A DNA stretch of 64,000 bases, from contig CAVRGJ010000005.1 of NCBI GenBank assembly GCA_963720705.1, forward strand, positions 124,001-188,000, written 5' to 3'. The stretch is from DASWJZ01 sp963720705. GTDB taxonomy: Bacteria > Pseudomonadota > Alphaproteobacteria > Rhizobiales > Afifellaceae. The notes beneath the pieces were generated by a model that did not search any database, was not told where the DNA came from, and was given only the letters and a program-made list of their open reading frames with translations. The translations under genes were made by a program, and so were the position numbers. This document shows, piece after piece, positions 7,967-15,910 of the stretch (positions are counted from its first letter, which is position 1; the number at the start of each line of letters is the position of its first letter).

Positions 7967-8937
7967 CAGCGGGTGCGCTGCTCTCGCCCCGCAATCTCGT
8001 GCGGCGTTTCAAGCCGACGATCGTCGCTGGCACCGACCGGGCGCTTACACGGATCGCGAAGTCGAACGTCCTTTCCTGGCCGGCTCCCCGGCGCAGCGTC
8101 TCACTCGGCCGCCTCGGCGACCTTGAAGTCCGGCTCGCCGCGAACGCGTTCGAGGTCCGGCGCGCGCAGGCGCTCCGCTACGAGGTCTTCTACGAGGAGA
8201 TGGCGGCAGTGCCCGACTTTCGCGCGCGCCAAACGCGGCGCGACGTCGATCGGTTCGACAAATTCTGCGATCACGTCCTCGTCGTAGACCATGCCGGCCC
8301 GCCGGTGCGCTCAGGCCCAAGGATCGTCGGCACCTATCGTGTGCTCCGCCACGAGACCGCCGTAGAACATTGCGGGTTCTACAGCGCCAGCGAATTCGAG
8401 ATCGCCCCGCTCCTGTGTCGAATGCAAGAGCTCCGCTTTCTTGAGCTTGGCCGCTCCTGCATCCTTCCGCCTTATCGCAGCAAGCGGGCGCTTGAGCTCC
8501 TATGGCACGGCGTGTGGGCTTATGTTCGCATGCATCGGATCGACGTCATGCTCGGCTGCGCGAGCCTCGCCGGCACCGACCCTGAGCAGTTGGCGTTGCC
8601 GCTCTCGTTCCTGCATCATCACGCACGCGCGTCGGCGGAGTGGTCGGTCAGCGCCCGCGCAGACCTGCACGTCGCGATGGACCGAATGCCGGCCGAGGCG
8701 ATCGACGCGAAGGCAGCGCTTCGCGCGCTGCCGCCGCTCGTCAAGGGTTACCTCCGGCTCGGCGCGATGGTCGGCGACGGCGCCGTTGTCGACCGGCAGT
8801 TCGGCACGACGGATGTCTTGATGGTGTTACCGGTCGCTGCGATCGCGTCGCGCTACGTCGACTATTATGGAGCGGACGCGAGCCGCTACGCGCTCAGTCG
8901 CCGGGCGTCGACGGAGCGGCCTCTCGTCGCCGCCTGA
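7963..8937 (+). CDS. olsB: OlsB-type ornithine-acyl-ACP N-acyltransferase (GNAT fold)
   Basis: From GTG 7963 (GGGGG upstream) the protein has 324 residues. The core has the OlsB pattern: LEVRLAANAFEVRRAQALRYEVFYEEM, DRFDKFCDHVLVVD, ELGRSCILPPYRSKRALELLWHG, and LPPLVKGYLRLGAMVGDGAVVDRQFGTTDVLMVLP. These enzymes transfer 3-hydroxyacyl chains from ACP to ornithine, the first step of phosphate-free ornithine lipid synthesis. OlsA is not adjacent. The 3' end overlaps the convergent Smr gene by 44 bp. Confidence 0.85.
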   Translation: MTAGALLSPRNLVRRFKPTIVAGTDRALTRIAKSNVLSWPAPRRSVSLGRLGDLEVRLAANAFEVRRAQALRYEVFYEEMAAVPDFRARQTRRDVDRFDKFCDHVLVVDHAGPPVRSGPRIVGTYRVLRHETAVEHCGFYSASEFEIAPLLCRMQELRFLELGRSCILPPYRSKRALELLWHGVWAYVRMHRIDVMLGCASLAGTDPEQLALPLSFLHHHARASAEWSVSARADLHVAMDRMPAEAIDAKAALRALPPLVKGYLRLGAMVGDGAVVDRQFGTTDVLMVLPVAAIASRYVDYYGADASRYALSRRASTERPLVAA

Positions 8938-9454
8938 TCCTGACGTAGAGCGCGCCGCCGCCACCGTGGCGACGGTTCGCCTCCTCGTAGCCCACGACGA
9001 GATGGCGGAACTCGCCGCCGGCGAGCCAGCGCGGCACGCTCTCGCGGAGTACGCCGCGGCCTTCGCTGCCTACCCTCCCCTTGCCGGTGACGATGAGAAC
9101 GATGCGCGCGCCTGATGCCTGCTGACGGCGCAAGAAACTCGCGAGCGCAGCGTGCGCGCGTTCCTGTCGCATGCCATGAAGGTCGATCCGCGCGTCAATC
9201 TCGATCAACCCGCGCCCGAGACGCCTCAGCGTCTTCTCCTCAAACGGCGCGAGCGAAGGCGGCGCTTTCGCTTTGTCCGCCGCCGGCGCCGTCCGGGCGC
9301 GCTCCGCCTTCGGCGGCGGTTTTTCGCGCGCACCAGAAGGAGCCCGCGGCGCGGTCGTTTCGCGTGTCGCCTTGCGGGAATGCTTCAGCGGCTTCACGGT
9401 TTGCCGCAGGCGCTCCCAAAGCGCGTGCTCATCCTCGCTAAGCCGCCGCGTCAT
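8894..9454 (-). CDS. Smr domain protein
   Basis: 186 residues: a charged, Ala/Pro/Lys-rich N-terminal half (about 1-90) and a C-terminal Smr domain with IDLHGMRQERAHAALASFL and VTGKGRVGSEGRGVLRESVPRWL. Smr domains bind or nick nucleic acids. Its ATG overlaps the stop of mltA (ATGA), a pairing conserved in alphaproteobacteria, so expression is probably coupled to the murein hydrolase gene upstream. Confidence 0.9.
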   Translation of the reverse strand: MTRRLSEDEHALWERLRQTVKPLKHSRKATRETTAPRAPSGAREKPPPKAERARTAPAADKAKAPPSLAPFEEKTLRRLGRGLIEIDARIDLHGMRQERAHAALASFLRRQQASGARIVLIVTGKGRVGSEGRGVLRESVPRWLAGGEFRHLVVGYEEANRRHGGGGALYVRIRRRREAAPSTPGD

Positions 9455-10573
9455 CCGGCGACCGTCTTTGGAGCAAGAACGGTCATCGCGGCTTCATGGC
9501 GCACACGCCCGGCGCGCGAACCCGCCGCGGCACCTGACCCGAAGAAGATGTCGCCGCGCGCCGGCCCGACGATCGCAGAGCCGGTGTCCTGAGCGATCAT
9601 CAAGCGCCGGAACGCCTCTTTCCGTTCCGGGTCCGTCAGGCTCGGCGCATTAACGAAGACCGGCGTGTGGAATGTGTGGAGCGCTCGATCGACCGCGAGG
9701 CTACGGAGCGCAGTCAACGGCACGCCGGCTGCGCCAAGCGGCCCATCCACTTCAGCCAGCGCCGCCTCGCGGAAGAAGATGTAGGAGCGATTTGCGCGCA
9801 TCAGTCCGCGCGCGGCCTCGGGGTTCTGCTTGAGCCAGGCTTCGAGGCCATCCTTGTCGGCCTGGTCGCGTTTGAGCAAGACCGCGCTCGACCGCAAGCC
9901 GTCCGATTGACGTGTAGGCATGGCCGGATTTGCCGGCAAACGCGATCCTCACCGTCTCCCCGTCGGCGAGTTGAAGCCGCGCCGAACCCTGTACATGGAT
10001 GAAGAAGGCGTCGACCGGGTCTTCGACGAAAGCGATCTCAAGCCCACGGCCGGCGAGAGCGCCCTCCTCGATCGCCGCGCGGTCGAAGAACGGCACGATG
10101 CCGTTCGCTGTTTTCCTCGCGAACCGTATCTCGGGGTCCCAACCCGCTGGCCGACTCTCGTCGGTTACGTCGACAAGATCGGAGGGACGGCGAAAAAGCG
10201 GCACCGTGAAGCGGCGCGTCGGCGTGCGGCTCGCGGCGACCTCAGGCTCGAAATAACCGGTGACGAAACCCGGCGACGCAACGCGATGCGGTACGAAGTA
10301 TTCTTCGAAGAATGCGCGCGCCGCTTCCAGCGTCTGCGCCGGTCCGACCGCAAGAGCGGCACGCGCGATCCGCTGCAGGCCGGCACCATCGACGCCAAGC
10401 GCGCGCGTCTTCGGTGGTGCCGACGCGGTCGTGGCGGCGCCGACAAGAAAAGTGCGAAAAGCTGCCGCGTGATCGTCGTCGCGCCAGCCGGGAATGTCGG
10501 AAAAATCGATCCTTGCAAGGAGGGGTGCCGTCACATCGGACGAAGCGTCAGAGGAGATGCCGGCGCGGTTCAT
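9451..10573 (-). pseudogene. mltA: MltA lytic transglycosylase, interrupted by a frameshift
   Basis: The first about 230 residues (from ATG 10573) are MltA-like: FEEYFVPHR, GFVTGYFEPEV, FIHVQGSARLQLADGETVRIAFAGKSGHAYTSIGRLAVERGL. After that the frame loses similarity, and MltA continues in the next frame: DGLEAWLKQNPEAARGLMRANRSYIFFRE and the 3D domain with AQDTGSAIVGPARGDIFFGSG, which carries the catalytic Asp. The switch falls near 9865-9885 and needs one skipped base, i.e. one extra base relative to an intact gene. Joined, the length (about 375) is normal. It may be a true inactivation, a sequencing error or programmed +1 shifting. Confidence 0.8.
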
Positions 10574-10595
10574 GCGGCCGTCCGGCCTGCCTGAA

Positions 10596-11297
10596 TCAGA
10601 CCGCTTCAGTCGCGACGAGCTTCCAGTTCGGATCGCGTGAAGTCACGTCGCGCGCAAACGTCCAGGCATCGCGTATCGTCTGCACCTCAGTCGCATCGCC
10701 TTCGACCACATTGCCGTCCTTGTCGCGCACGCAGGTGATGATCTCGGCAAGGAAGCGCAGCGACAGGCGCGCGCTCTTCCCCTCGAGCTCCGCGCCGACG
10801 ATCTTTGCTTCCTCGATGCCGACGAACGTGAGCTCGGCCTTCCGCTCCTTCTTCTCGCGCGCGGCGATCGCATCGACGAAGCCCTCATAGACGTCGGGGG
10901 CAAGGAGGGTCTTCAGTGTCGCGCGGTCGCCCTGAGCGAAGGCGGAGACGATCATCTCGTAGGCCGCCTTGGCGCCGGTGAGGAAATGCTCGGGGTCGAA
11001 GTCCGGCGAGGCCTTGCTGATCGCGACAAGTCCGTCGTGGAGCGGCGTGCCCGGCGCCGCATGCCGGGTGAGCGTCTCAAGCTCGGTCGCATCGCCCGGC
11101 GCCGCGGAACCACGCTCGCGTGGAGGAAGCGCCACCACGTTGTCGTTGCGCGCGCCGGCCGGCGGCGTCTTTACGCGTGTTTCGTAGGGAGAGGGCTCAT
11201 TGCCCGTGCGACGGCCGAGAACGCTGCCGAGCCGCATAAAGATGACGACGGCAATGATCAGGAAAATAATCGAATAGATGTCGAAGAATCCGCTCAT
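10596..11297 (-). CDS. Tim44/TimA domain membrane-anchored protein
   Basis: 233 residues: an N-terminal transmembrane segment (about 5-22), a polar linker (about 25-85), then a Tim44-like domain (FDPEHFLTGAKAAYEMIVSAFAQGDRATLKTLLAPDVYEGF, IEEAKIVGAELEGKSARLSLRFLAEI). Bacterial homologues (TimA) share the mitochondrial Tim44 fold; the cellular role is unproven. It lies 22 bp upstream of mltA on the same strand and opposite fxsA/secB, a conserved arrangement. Confidence 0.9.
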   Translation of the reverse strand: MSGFFDIYSIIFLIIAVVIFMRLGSVLGRRTGNEPSPYETRVKTPPAGARNDNVVALPPRERGSAAPGDATELETLTRHAAPGTPLHDGLVAISKASPDFDPEHFLTGAKAAYEMIVSAFAQGDRATLKTLLAPDVYEGFVDAIAAREKKERKAELTFVGIEEAKIVGAELEGKSARLSLRFLAEIITCVRDKDGNVVEGDATEVQTIRDAWTFARDVTSRDPNWKLVATEAV

Positions 11298-11451
11298 CGA
11301 GGGCGTGGGCTCACAGGCTTACGGCGCTGCGCGTCGGTGGCGCCTTCCCAGGTCCAATGTAAGCACCTTTCGGGTTAAGTCCAGCGACGGCATGCTTAAT
11401 CCTTTGCGAGGCTCGGCATTCCTTCCCATATCGAGCAGGAAGGAGCAGCCC

Positions 11452-11946
11452 ATGCGGATACCCTTTTCGCTTGTCTTTCTGGCCCTCGTTCTTGGCGAGA
11501 TTGCGGGATTCATCCTGGTCGGCGAGACGATCGGGGTTCTCCCGACCCTCGGGCTGGTTCTCCTCGGCATGGTCGTTGGGGCCCTGCTTCTTCGCCGGCA
11601 GGGCATCGCGACGCTGATGCGGGTCCGCGAAGAGCTTGCGGCAGACCGGCCGCCGGCACGACCGCTTGCCGAAGGCGCACTGCTTGCCTTCGCCGCACTT
11701 CTCATCATCCTCCCGGGGTTCGTGACCGATCTCATCGGTATCCTGCTTTTCATACCCTTCGTCCGCGAGCGGATTTTTCAGGCGTTTCGGAGCCGCCTCG
11801 CGGTCAGAACCGGCAATGTCGCCACGTCCCCCGTCAAACAAGGACCGGTCGTCGACCTTGATCGGCGCGAATATGGTCGAAGCGGCGAGGAAGCGCGCCC
11901 AAGCGCTGACAGCCCATGGCGCATTAGCGGCGGTTCCGAAACGTAG
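11452..11946 (+). CDS. fxsA: FxsA family membrane protein
   Basis: 164 residues from ATG 11452, which follows GGAAGGAG. Typical FxsA hydrophobic segments: residues 3-25 (FSLVFLALVLGEIAGFILVG), 28-46, and a C-terminal pair ending in GFVTDLIGILLFIPFVRERI. FxsA affects exclusion of some phages in E. coli when overproduced; otherwise its function is unknown. It diverges from the Tim44 gene and precedes secB by 53 bp. Confidence 0.93.
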   Translation: MRIPFSLVFLALVLGEIAGFILVGETIGVLPTLGLVLLGMVVGALLLRRQGIATLMRVREELAADRPPARPLAEGALLAFAALLIILPGFVTDLIGILLFIPFVRERIFQAFRSRLAVRTGNVATSPVKQGPVVDLDRREYGRSGEEARPSADSPWRISGGSET

Positions 11947-11999
11947 ATTGTTCGCCTCTCCCGTGCTAGGCGGGCGCCCGAACGAAAGAGGCAGCGACG

Positions 12000-12512
12000 A
12001 TGGCCGAGACGAGCGGAAATGGCGGGCAGGCCGGACCTCCACCAAATCAAGACCAGGTACAGCCCGCCGGCATTCACGTACTCGGCCAGTACGTGAAGGA
12101 CCTTTCCTTCGAGAACCCGGGCGCGCCGAAGTCGCTTAGGCCGGCCGACACGGCGCCCAATCTCGAAGTCAACGTCAATGTCAACGCACGCCCGCAATCG
12201 CAGACCGATTTCGAAGTCGAGATCAGGCTCGAAGCAAAGGCCGTGCGCGCCGATGAAACGCTGTTCATCGTCGAGCTGACCTATGCCGGCCTGTTCCAGA
12301 TACGCAACGTGCCGCAGGAGCACATGCATCCGTTGCTTCTGATCGAGTGCCCGCGCCTGCTCTTCCCCTTCGCCCGCCAGATCCTTGCAGAAGCGACGCG
12401 GCAGGGGGGCTTTCCTCCGCTCATGCTCGACCCGGTGGATTTCGCCGCGCTCTACCGGCAGCGGGTGGCGCAGGCGGTTCAGCAACAGCAGCAGGCGCCG
12501 CAGCCGAGCTGA
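12000..12512 (+). CDS. secB: Export chaperone SecB
   Basis: 170 residues with the SecB core IHVLGQYVKDLSFENPGAP, VEIRLEAKAV, LFIVELTYAGLFQI and LIECPRLLFPFARQILAEATRQGGFPPLMLDPVDFAALY. SecB keeps preproteins unfolded and delivers them to SecA. The Gly/Gln/Pro-rich first about 22 residues and the Gln-rich tail are common in alphaproteobacterial SecB. It is convergent with dnaQ, leaving 3 bp between the genes. Confidence 0.97.
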   Translation: MAETSGNGGQAGPPPNQDQVQPAGIHVLGQYVKDLSFENPGAPKSLRPADTAPNLEVNVNVNARPQSQTDFEVEIRLEAKAVRADETLFIVELTYAGLFQIRNVPQEHMHPLLLIECPRLLFPFARQILAEATRQGGFPPLMLDPVDFAALYRQRVAQAVQQQQQAPQPS

Positions 12513-12515
12513 CGC

Positions 12516-13229
12516 TCAAGCCGCCCGGCCGGCCTCTTCCGCGCCAAAATAGCGCGCCCAGAGCGGCGCTTTGCCGAGCCCGGCAACGAACGCGGCGTGT
12601 GCGCGTGCGTCGTCCGGCGTGAGCCGCGGTGTAAGCTGGCGCGGCCGTGCTTCGATGCCGCGCGTCAACGCGAAAGTCGCGCCGTCGCGGCGGAGCGTTC
12701 CAAGCGCAAGCGTTGCCTGTCTGCCGCCGAGCAGCTCCAGATAAACTTCCGCCAGGATCTCCGCGTCGAGAAGCGCGCCGTGCAGCGTGCGCGCGCTGTT
12801 GTCGATGCCATAGCGCGCGCAGAGAGCATCGAGGCTGTTCGGTCCGTTCGGATGCCGGCGACGCGCAAGCAGCAACGTGTCGACGAAGCGATGCTCTTCG
12901 AGCTGCGGACGGCCGCAGAGACCGAGCTCCATATTGATGAAACCACGGTCGAATCCGGCGTTGTGTGCGACGAGCCGGCTGTCGCCGACGAACTCGACGA
13001 AGGAATCGACGACTTCCTCGAATGCCGGTTGGCCACGAAGGAAGTCGTCCGTCAGTCCATGCACCGACGCAGCTCCGTCGGAGACGGCGCGGCGCGGATT
13101 GACGTAGCGATGGAAGGTGCGGCCGGTCGGAATATGGTTCAGGAGCTCGACACACCCGATCTCGATCAACCGGTCGCCGTTAGCATGGTCGAGGCCGGTC
13201 GTTTCGGTGTCGAAAACGATTTCCCGCAT
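12516..13229 (-). CDS. dnaQ: DNA polymerase III epsilon subunit (3'-5' proofreading exonuclease)
   Basis: 237 residues with all DEDDh exonuclease motifs: FDTETTGLD (motif I), VAHNAGFDRGFINMEL (motif II) and LHGALLDAEILAEVY (motif III). It proofreads with the polymerase III alpha subunit. Position beside coaE, aroE and ppsR near the origin is the standard alphaproteobacterial layout. Confidence 0.96.
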   Translation of the reverse strand: MREIVFDTETTGLDHANGDRLIEIGCVELLNHIPTGRTFHRYVNPRRAVSDGAASVHGLTDDFLRGQPAFEEVVDSFVEFVGDSRLVAHNAGFDRGFINMELGLCGRPQLEEHRFVDTLLLARRRHPNGPNSLDALCARYGIDNSARTLHGALLDAEILAEVYLELLGGRQATLALGTLRRDGATFALTRGIEARPRQLTPRLTPDDARAHAAFVAGLGKAPLWARYFGAEEAGRAA

Positions 13230-13292
13230 GGCATCTTTTCAATCGGATCGGCGCGCGGCGCAAGGGCGGCGGGCTCCCCCTCCCCAGCCGAT

Positions 13293-13880
13293 TCAAAGCG
13301 TGAAGGCGAGCGCAGCGAGAATTGCGTCGACCGTGCGCCGGGCGGCATCCATTCCGTGTCCGGAATCGACCAGGAAATGCGCACGCCGTCGCTTCTCCTC
13401 ATCGGAGACCTGACGTGCCAGAAGCGCGTCGAGCCGCGCCTCGCTCATGCCCGGCCGCGCGAGAACACGCTCGCGTTGCGTCCCCGGATCGGCGGTGACA
13501 ACGACGATCACGTCGACGCGCGAGGCAGCACTGGTTTCGAAGAGAAGCGGAATGTCTAGGAGCACCAGCCGCCGCCCTTCCGCCCGCATCCGCGTAAGGA
13601 AGAGATTCTCGCTCTCGCGCACCAGCGGGTGGACGATCGCTTCCAGCCGGACGAGCGCTTCGGCGTCGTCGACCACGCGTGCGGCGAGGCGCGCGCGTTC
13701 CACCGCTCCGCCTTCGACGACGCCCGGAAACGCCTCCGCGATAGCAGCGACCGCAGCGCCGCGATAGAGACGATGCACCGCCGCGTCGGCGTCGTGGACC
13801 GGCACGCCACGGGAAGCGAACATCTTCGCAGTGGTGCTCTTGCCCATGCCGATCGATCCGGTGAGGCCGACGATGCGCAT
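13293..13880 (-). CDS. coaE: Dephospho-CoA kinase
   Basis: ATG 13880 gives 195 residues beginning MRIVGLTGSIGMGKSTTA, a P-loop (G-SIGMGKS). Further family features are VPVHDADAAVHRLY, HPLVR and LDIPLLFE. CoaE performs the last step of coenzyme A synthesis, phosphorylating the 3'-OH of dephospho-CoA. The gene lies 4 bp after the aroE stop on the same strand. Upstream in-frame codons overlap aroE and carry no family similarity, so the longer version is rejected. Confidence 0.95.
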   Translation of the reverse strand: MRIVGLTGSIGMGKSTTAKMFASRGVPVHDADAAVHRLYRGAAVAAIAEAFPGVVEGGAVERARLAARVVDDAEALVRLEAIVHPLVRESENLFLTRMRAEGRRLVLLDIPLLFETSAASRVDVIVVVTADPGTQRERVLARPGMSEARLDALLARQVSDEEKRRRAHFLVDSGHGMDAARRTVDAILAALAFTL

Positions 13881-13884
13881 TCCC

Positions 13885-14709
13885 TCACCCCGACAAGTCC
13901 GCGACGACGTGCGCGCGGAGCTCTTCGTCGACAACGGGACGCACACCGAACCAGCGCTCGAAGCCCGGCGCCGCCTGGTGAAGGAGCATGCCGAGCCCGT
14001 CAACGACTGTCAGCCCGCGGTCTTGGGCGCCTTCGAGAAACGACGTAATCAGCGGTACGTAGACGAGGTCTGTGGCAATGGTGCTTTTCCGAGCGACATG
14101 CCACGGGATCACGAGGCCTTCGCCATCGTGGAGACCCGCGGAGGTCGCGTTAACGACAAGATCGGCAGCTGGAAGCGCCTCCACGAGCTTCGCGAAACCG
14201 GCTGCGCGAACCGGGTCGCCGAAATGCGCGGCGAGCGCCTCGGCGCGCGGGACGGTGCGGTTCAGAAGCACAATCGACTTGAACTTCGCGTCGATCAGCG
14301 CCTGCAGCACGGCGCGCGAGGCGCCGCCGGCGCCGATCACGAGCGCGGTCGCGCCACCTCGCCAGGCGGGCGCATAGTCGTCGAGGTTGGCAGCGAAGCC
14401 ATAGACGTCAGTGTTGTCCGCATAGAGCTTTCTGCCTTCGAGCCAGAGCGTGTTCGCCGCTTCCAGTTTTCGCGCAACCGAGGTCGCCGAAACAGCGGCG
14501 CGAAACGCCGCTTCCTTGTGCGGCAGCGTGACGTTGCCGCCGACATAACCGATCGCCCGAACGTCCGTCAGAAACGCGTCAATCGCATCAGGCGGAACCG
14601 CCTCGGCTACATAGTCGCCCTCGATCCCATGGCGCCTCAGCCAGAACCGATGGATCAGCGGCGAGCGCGAATGCGCAATCGGCCAGCCGACGACAAACGC
14701 TTTTGTCAT
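13885..14709 (-). CDS. aroE: Shikimate 5-dehydrogenase
   Basis: 274 residues from ATG 14709. Motifs: GWPIAHSRSPLIHRFWL, GGNVTLPHKEAAF (shikimate-binding Lys), NTLWLEGRKLYADNTDVYGF, the NADP loop VIGAGGASRAVLQAL, and NATSAGLHDGEGL. The start overlaps the ppsR stop by 4 bp (ATGA). In most relatives a maf gene lies between ppsR and aroE; here it is absent. Confidence 0.96.
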   Translation of the reverse strand: MTKAFVVGWPIAHSRSPLIHRFWLRRHGIEGDYVAEAVPPDAIDAFLTDVRAIGYVGGNVTLPHKEAAFRAAVSATSVARKLEAANTLWLEGRKLYADNTDVYGFAANLDDYAPAWRGGATALVIGAGGASRAVLQALIDAKFKSIVLLNRTVPRAEALAAHFGDPVRAAGFAKLVEALPAADLVVNATSAGLHDGEGLVIPWHVARKSTIATDLVYVPLITSFLEGAQDRGLTVVDGLGMLLHQAAPGFERWFGVRPVVDEELRAHVVADLSG

Positions 14710-15530
14710 GCCTGCTTCCGCGCCGCGAGAAGCGCCAACACCGCCGCCGCGGTTTCTTCGATCGAGCGGCGGGTCACGTCGATCACGGGCCAGCCTTGGC
14801 GCGCACAGAGCTTGCGGCTCCAGGCGAGCTCCTCGGTCACGAGGTTCCGGTCGACATAGGACTCGGTCAGTTCGTCCGACTTCATGGCGAGCACGCGATG
14901 TTGGCGGACCTGCACGATCCTGTCGGGGCTCGCGATCAGCCCGACGATGAGCGGCCTCTGCGTGCCTTCCAGCGCCGGCGAAAGCGGTGTGCCATAGACG
15001 AGCGGGATGTTCGCGGTCTTGATTCCGCGATTGGCGAGATAGATCGAGGTCGGTGTCTTCGAAGTACGACTTACGCCGACGAGCACGACGTCCGCGTCGT
15101 CGATCGCCTCGAAATGTTGGCCGTCGTCGTGCGCAAGCGTGAAGTTCAACGCTTCGATGCGGCGGAAATATTCGGCGTCGAGCACGTGCTGTGCTCCAAC
15201 GCGGCCGGCCGAGCGCGTGCCAAGGTAGGCTTGCAGGGCGACGAGCACCGGTTCGAGGACTGATACGCAGGGCACGCCGAGATTGCGGCATCCCGCTTCG
15301 ACCATGCCGGCGAGGTTCGCATCGACCAGCGTATAAAGAACGATTCCCGGCGCGTCCTCGATCTCAACCAGCGACTGCTCTACCATGGCAGGCGTACGGA
15401 CCAGAGAATGGATGTGCTCGATAGCGTGGGTATGCTTGTACTGCGCCGCGGCCGCGCGGGCGACCGCAATCAGCGTTTCGCCGGTCGCGTCGGAGACGAG
15501 ATGAAGATGGAAATAGCGAGCTGCGGGCAC
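14706..15530 (-). CDS. ppsR: PEP synthase / pyruvate phosphate dikinase regulatory kinase-phosphorylase (DUF299)
   Basis: 274 residues with the DUF299 signature: FHLHLVSDATGETL at the N terminus and the P-loop-like VLVGVSRTSKTPTSIYLANRG near residues 150-170, plus VGLIASPDRI and MKSDELTESYVDRNLVTEEL. Such enzymes switch PpsA or PPDK by ADP-dependent phosphorylation and phosphate-dependent dephosphorylation. Its orthologue borders the origin in Caulobacter (opposite hemE), as here. Confidence 0.95.
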   Translation of the reverse strand: MPAARYFHLHLVSDATGETLIAVARAAAAQYKHTHAIEHIHSLVRTPAMVEQSLVEIEDAPGIVLYTLVDANLAGMVEAGCRNLGVPCVSVLEPVLVALQAYLGTRSAGRVGAQHVLDAEYFRRIEALNFTLAHDDGQHFEAIDDADVVLVGVSRTSKTPTSIYLANRGIKTANIPLVYGTPLSPALEGTQRPLIVGLIASPDRIVQVRQHRVLAMKSDELTESYVDRNLVTEELAWSRKLCARQGWPVIDVTRRSIEETAAAVLALLAARKQA

Positions 15531-15910
15531 ACGCGATCCTGTGGAGAAAACCGACCGTCCAGCTTCCTAGCCGGAACCGGTGGCAAAGCGATACCGCTTC
15601 GATGAAAAGCTTCAACACCCAAGCCGCTGGGGACAACTAAGTGGAGCTTCTCAAGCTTCCGGGGAAAGACGATTCATCCACAATGCCACACCCGGCTTGA
15701 GTTCGAGCAAAGAGCCAAAATCATGCCTTGCTTCAAGGGCTACGGGGTCGGTCGCAGCGATTGCCCTAAAGTTATCCATCTATGATCGGCTCAAGTGCAT
15801 GCCGGACGATTGCCTTGGCGGATTGTGGAGAACGAACAATCCTTCTAATCCACGCTTCAGTAACAGAAAGACACTGACGTTAAGACTCTCTTAAGGAAGA
15901 TTGCTGCGGC
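15531..15910. other. oriC: Putative chromosomal replication origin (oriC)
   Basis: This 380-bp gene-free gap lies between divergent ppsR and hemE, the location of oriC in Caulobacter and several other alphaproteobacteria. DnaA-like 9-mers are at 15540-15548 and 15824-15832 (TGTGGAGAA, one mismatch, minus orientation), 15674-15682 (TCATCCACA, one mismatch) and 15772-15780 (TTATCCATC, two mismatches). A TGGGGA motif (Caulobacter W-box complement) lies near 15627. The segment about 15690-15860 is visibly more AT-rich than its flanks. GANTC sites are at 15671-15675 and 15884-15888. Flanking genes mostly point away from it. Only matching by eye was done. Confidence 0.75.
15880..15894. promoter_or_regulatory. 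Perfect CtrA box in the origin, upstream of hemE
   Basis: TTAAGACTCTCTTAA is an exact TTAA-N7-TTAA. The spacer contains GACTC, a GANTC methylation site for CcrM, and the right half touches the AAGGAAG Shine-Dalgarno of hemE. In Caulobacter, CtrA binds sites in the origin to block initiation and to control the hemE promoter; the same is inferred here. Confidence 0.8.
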
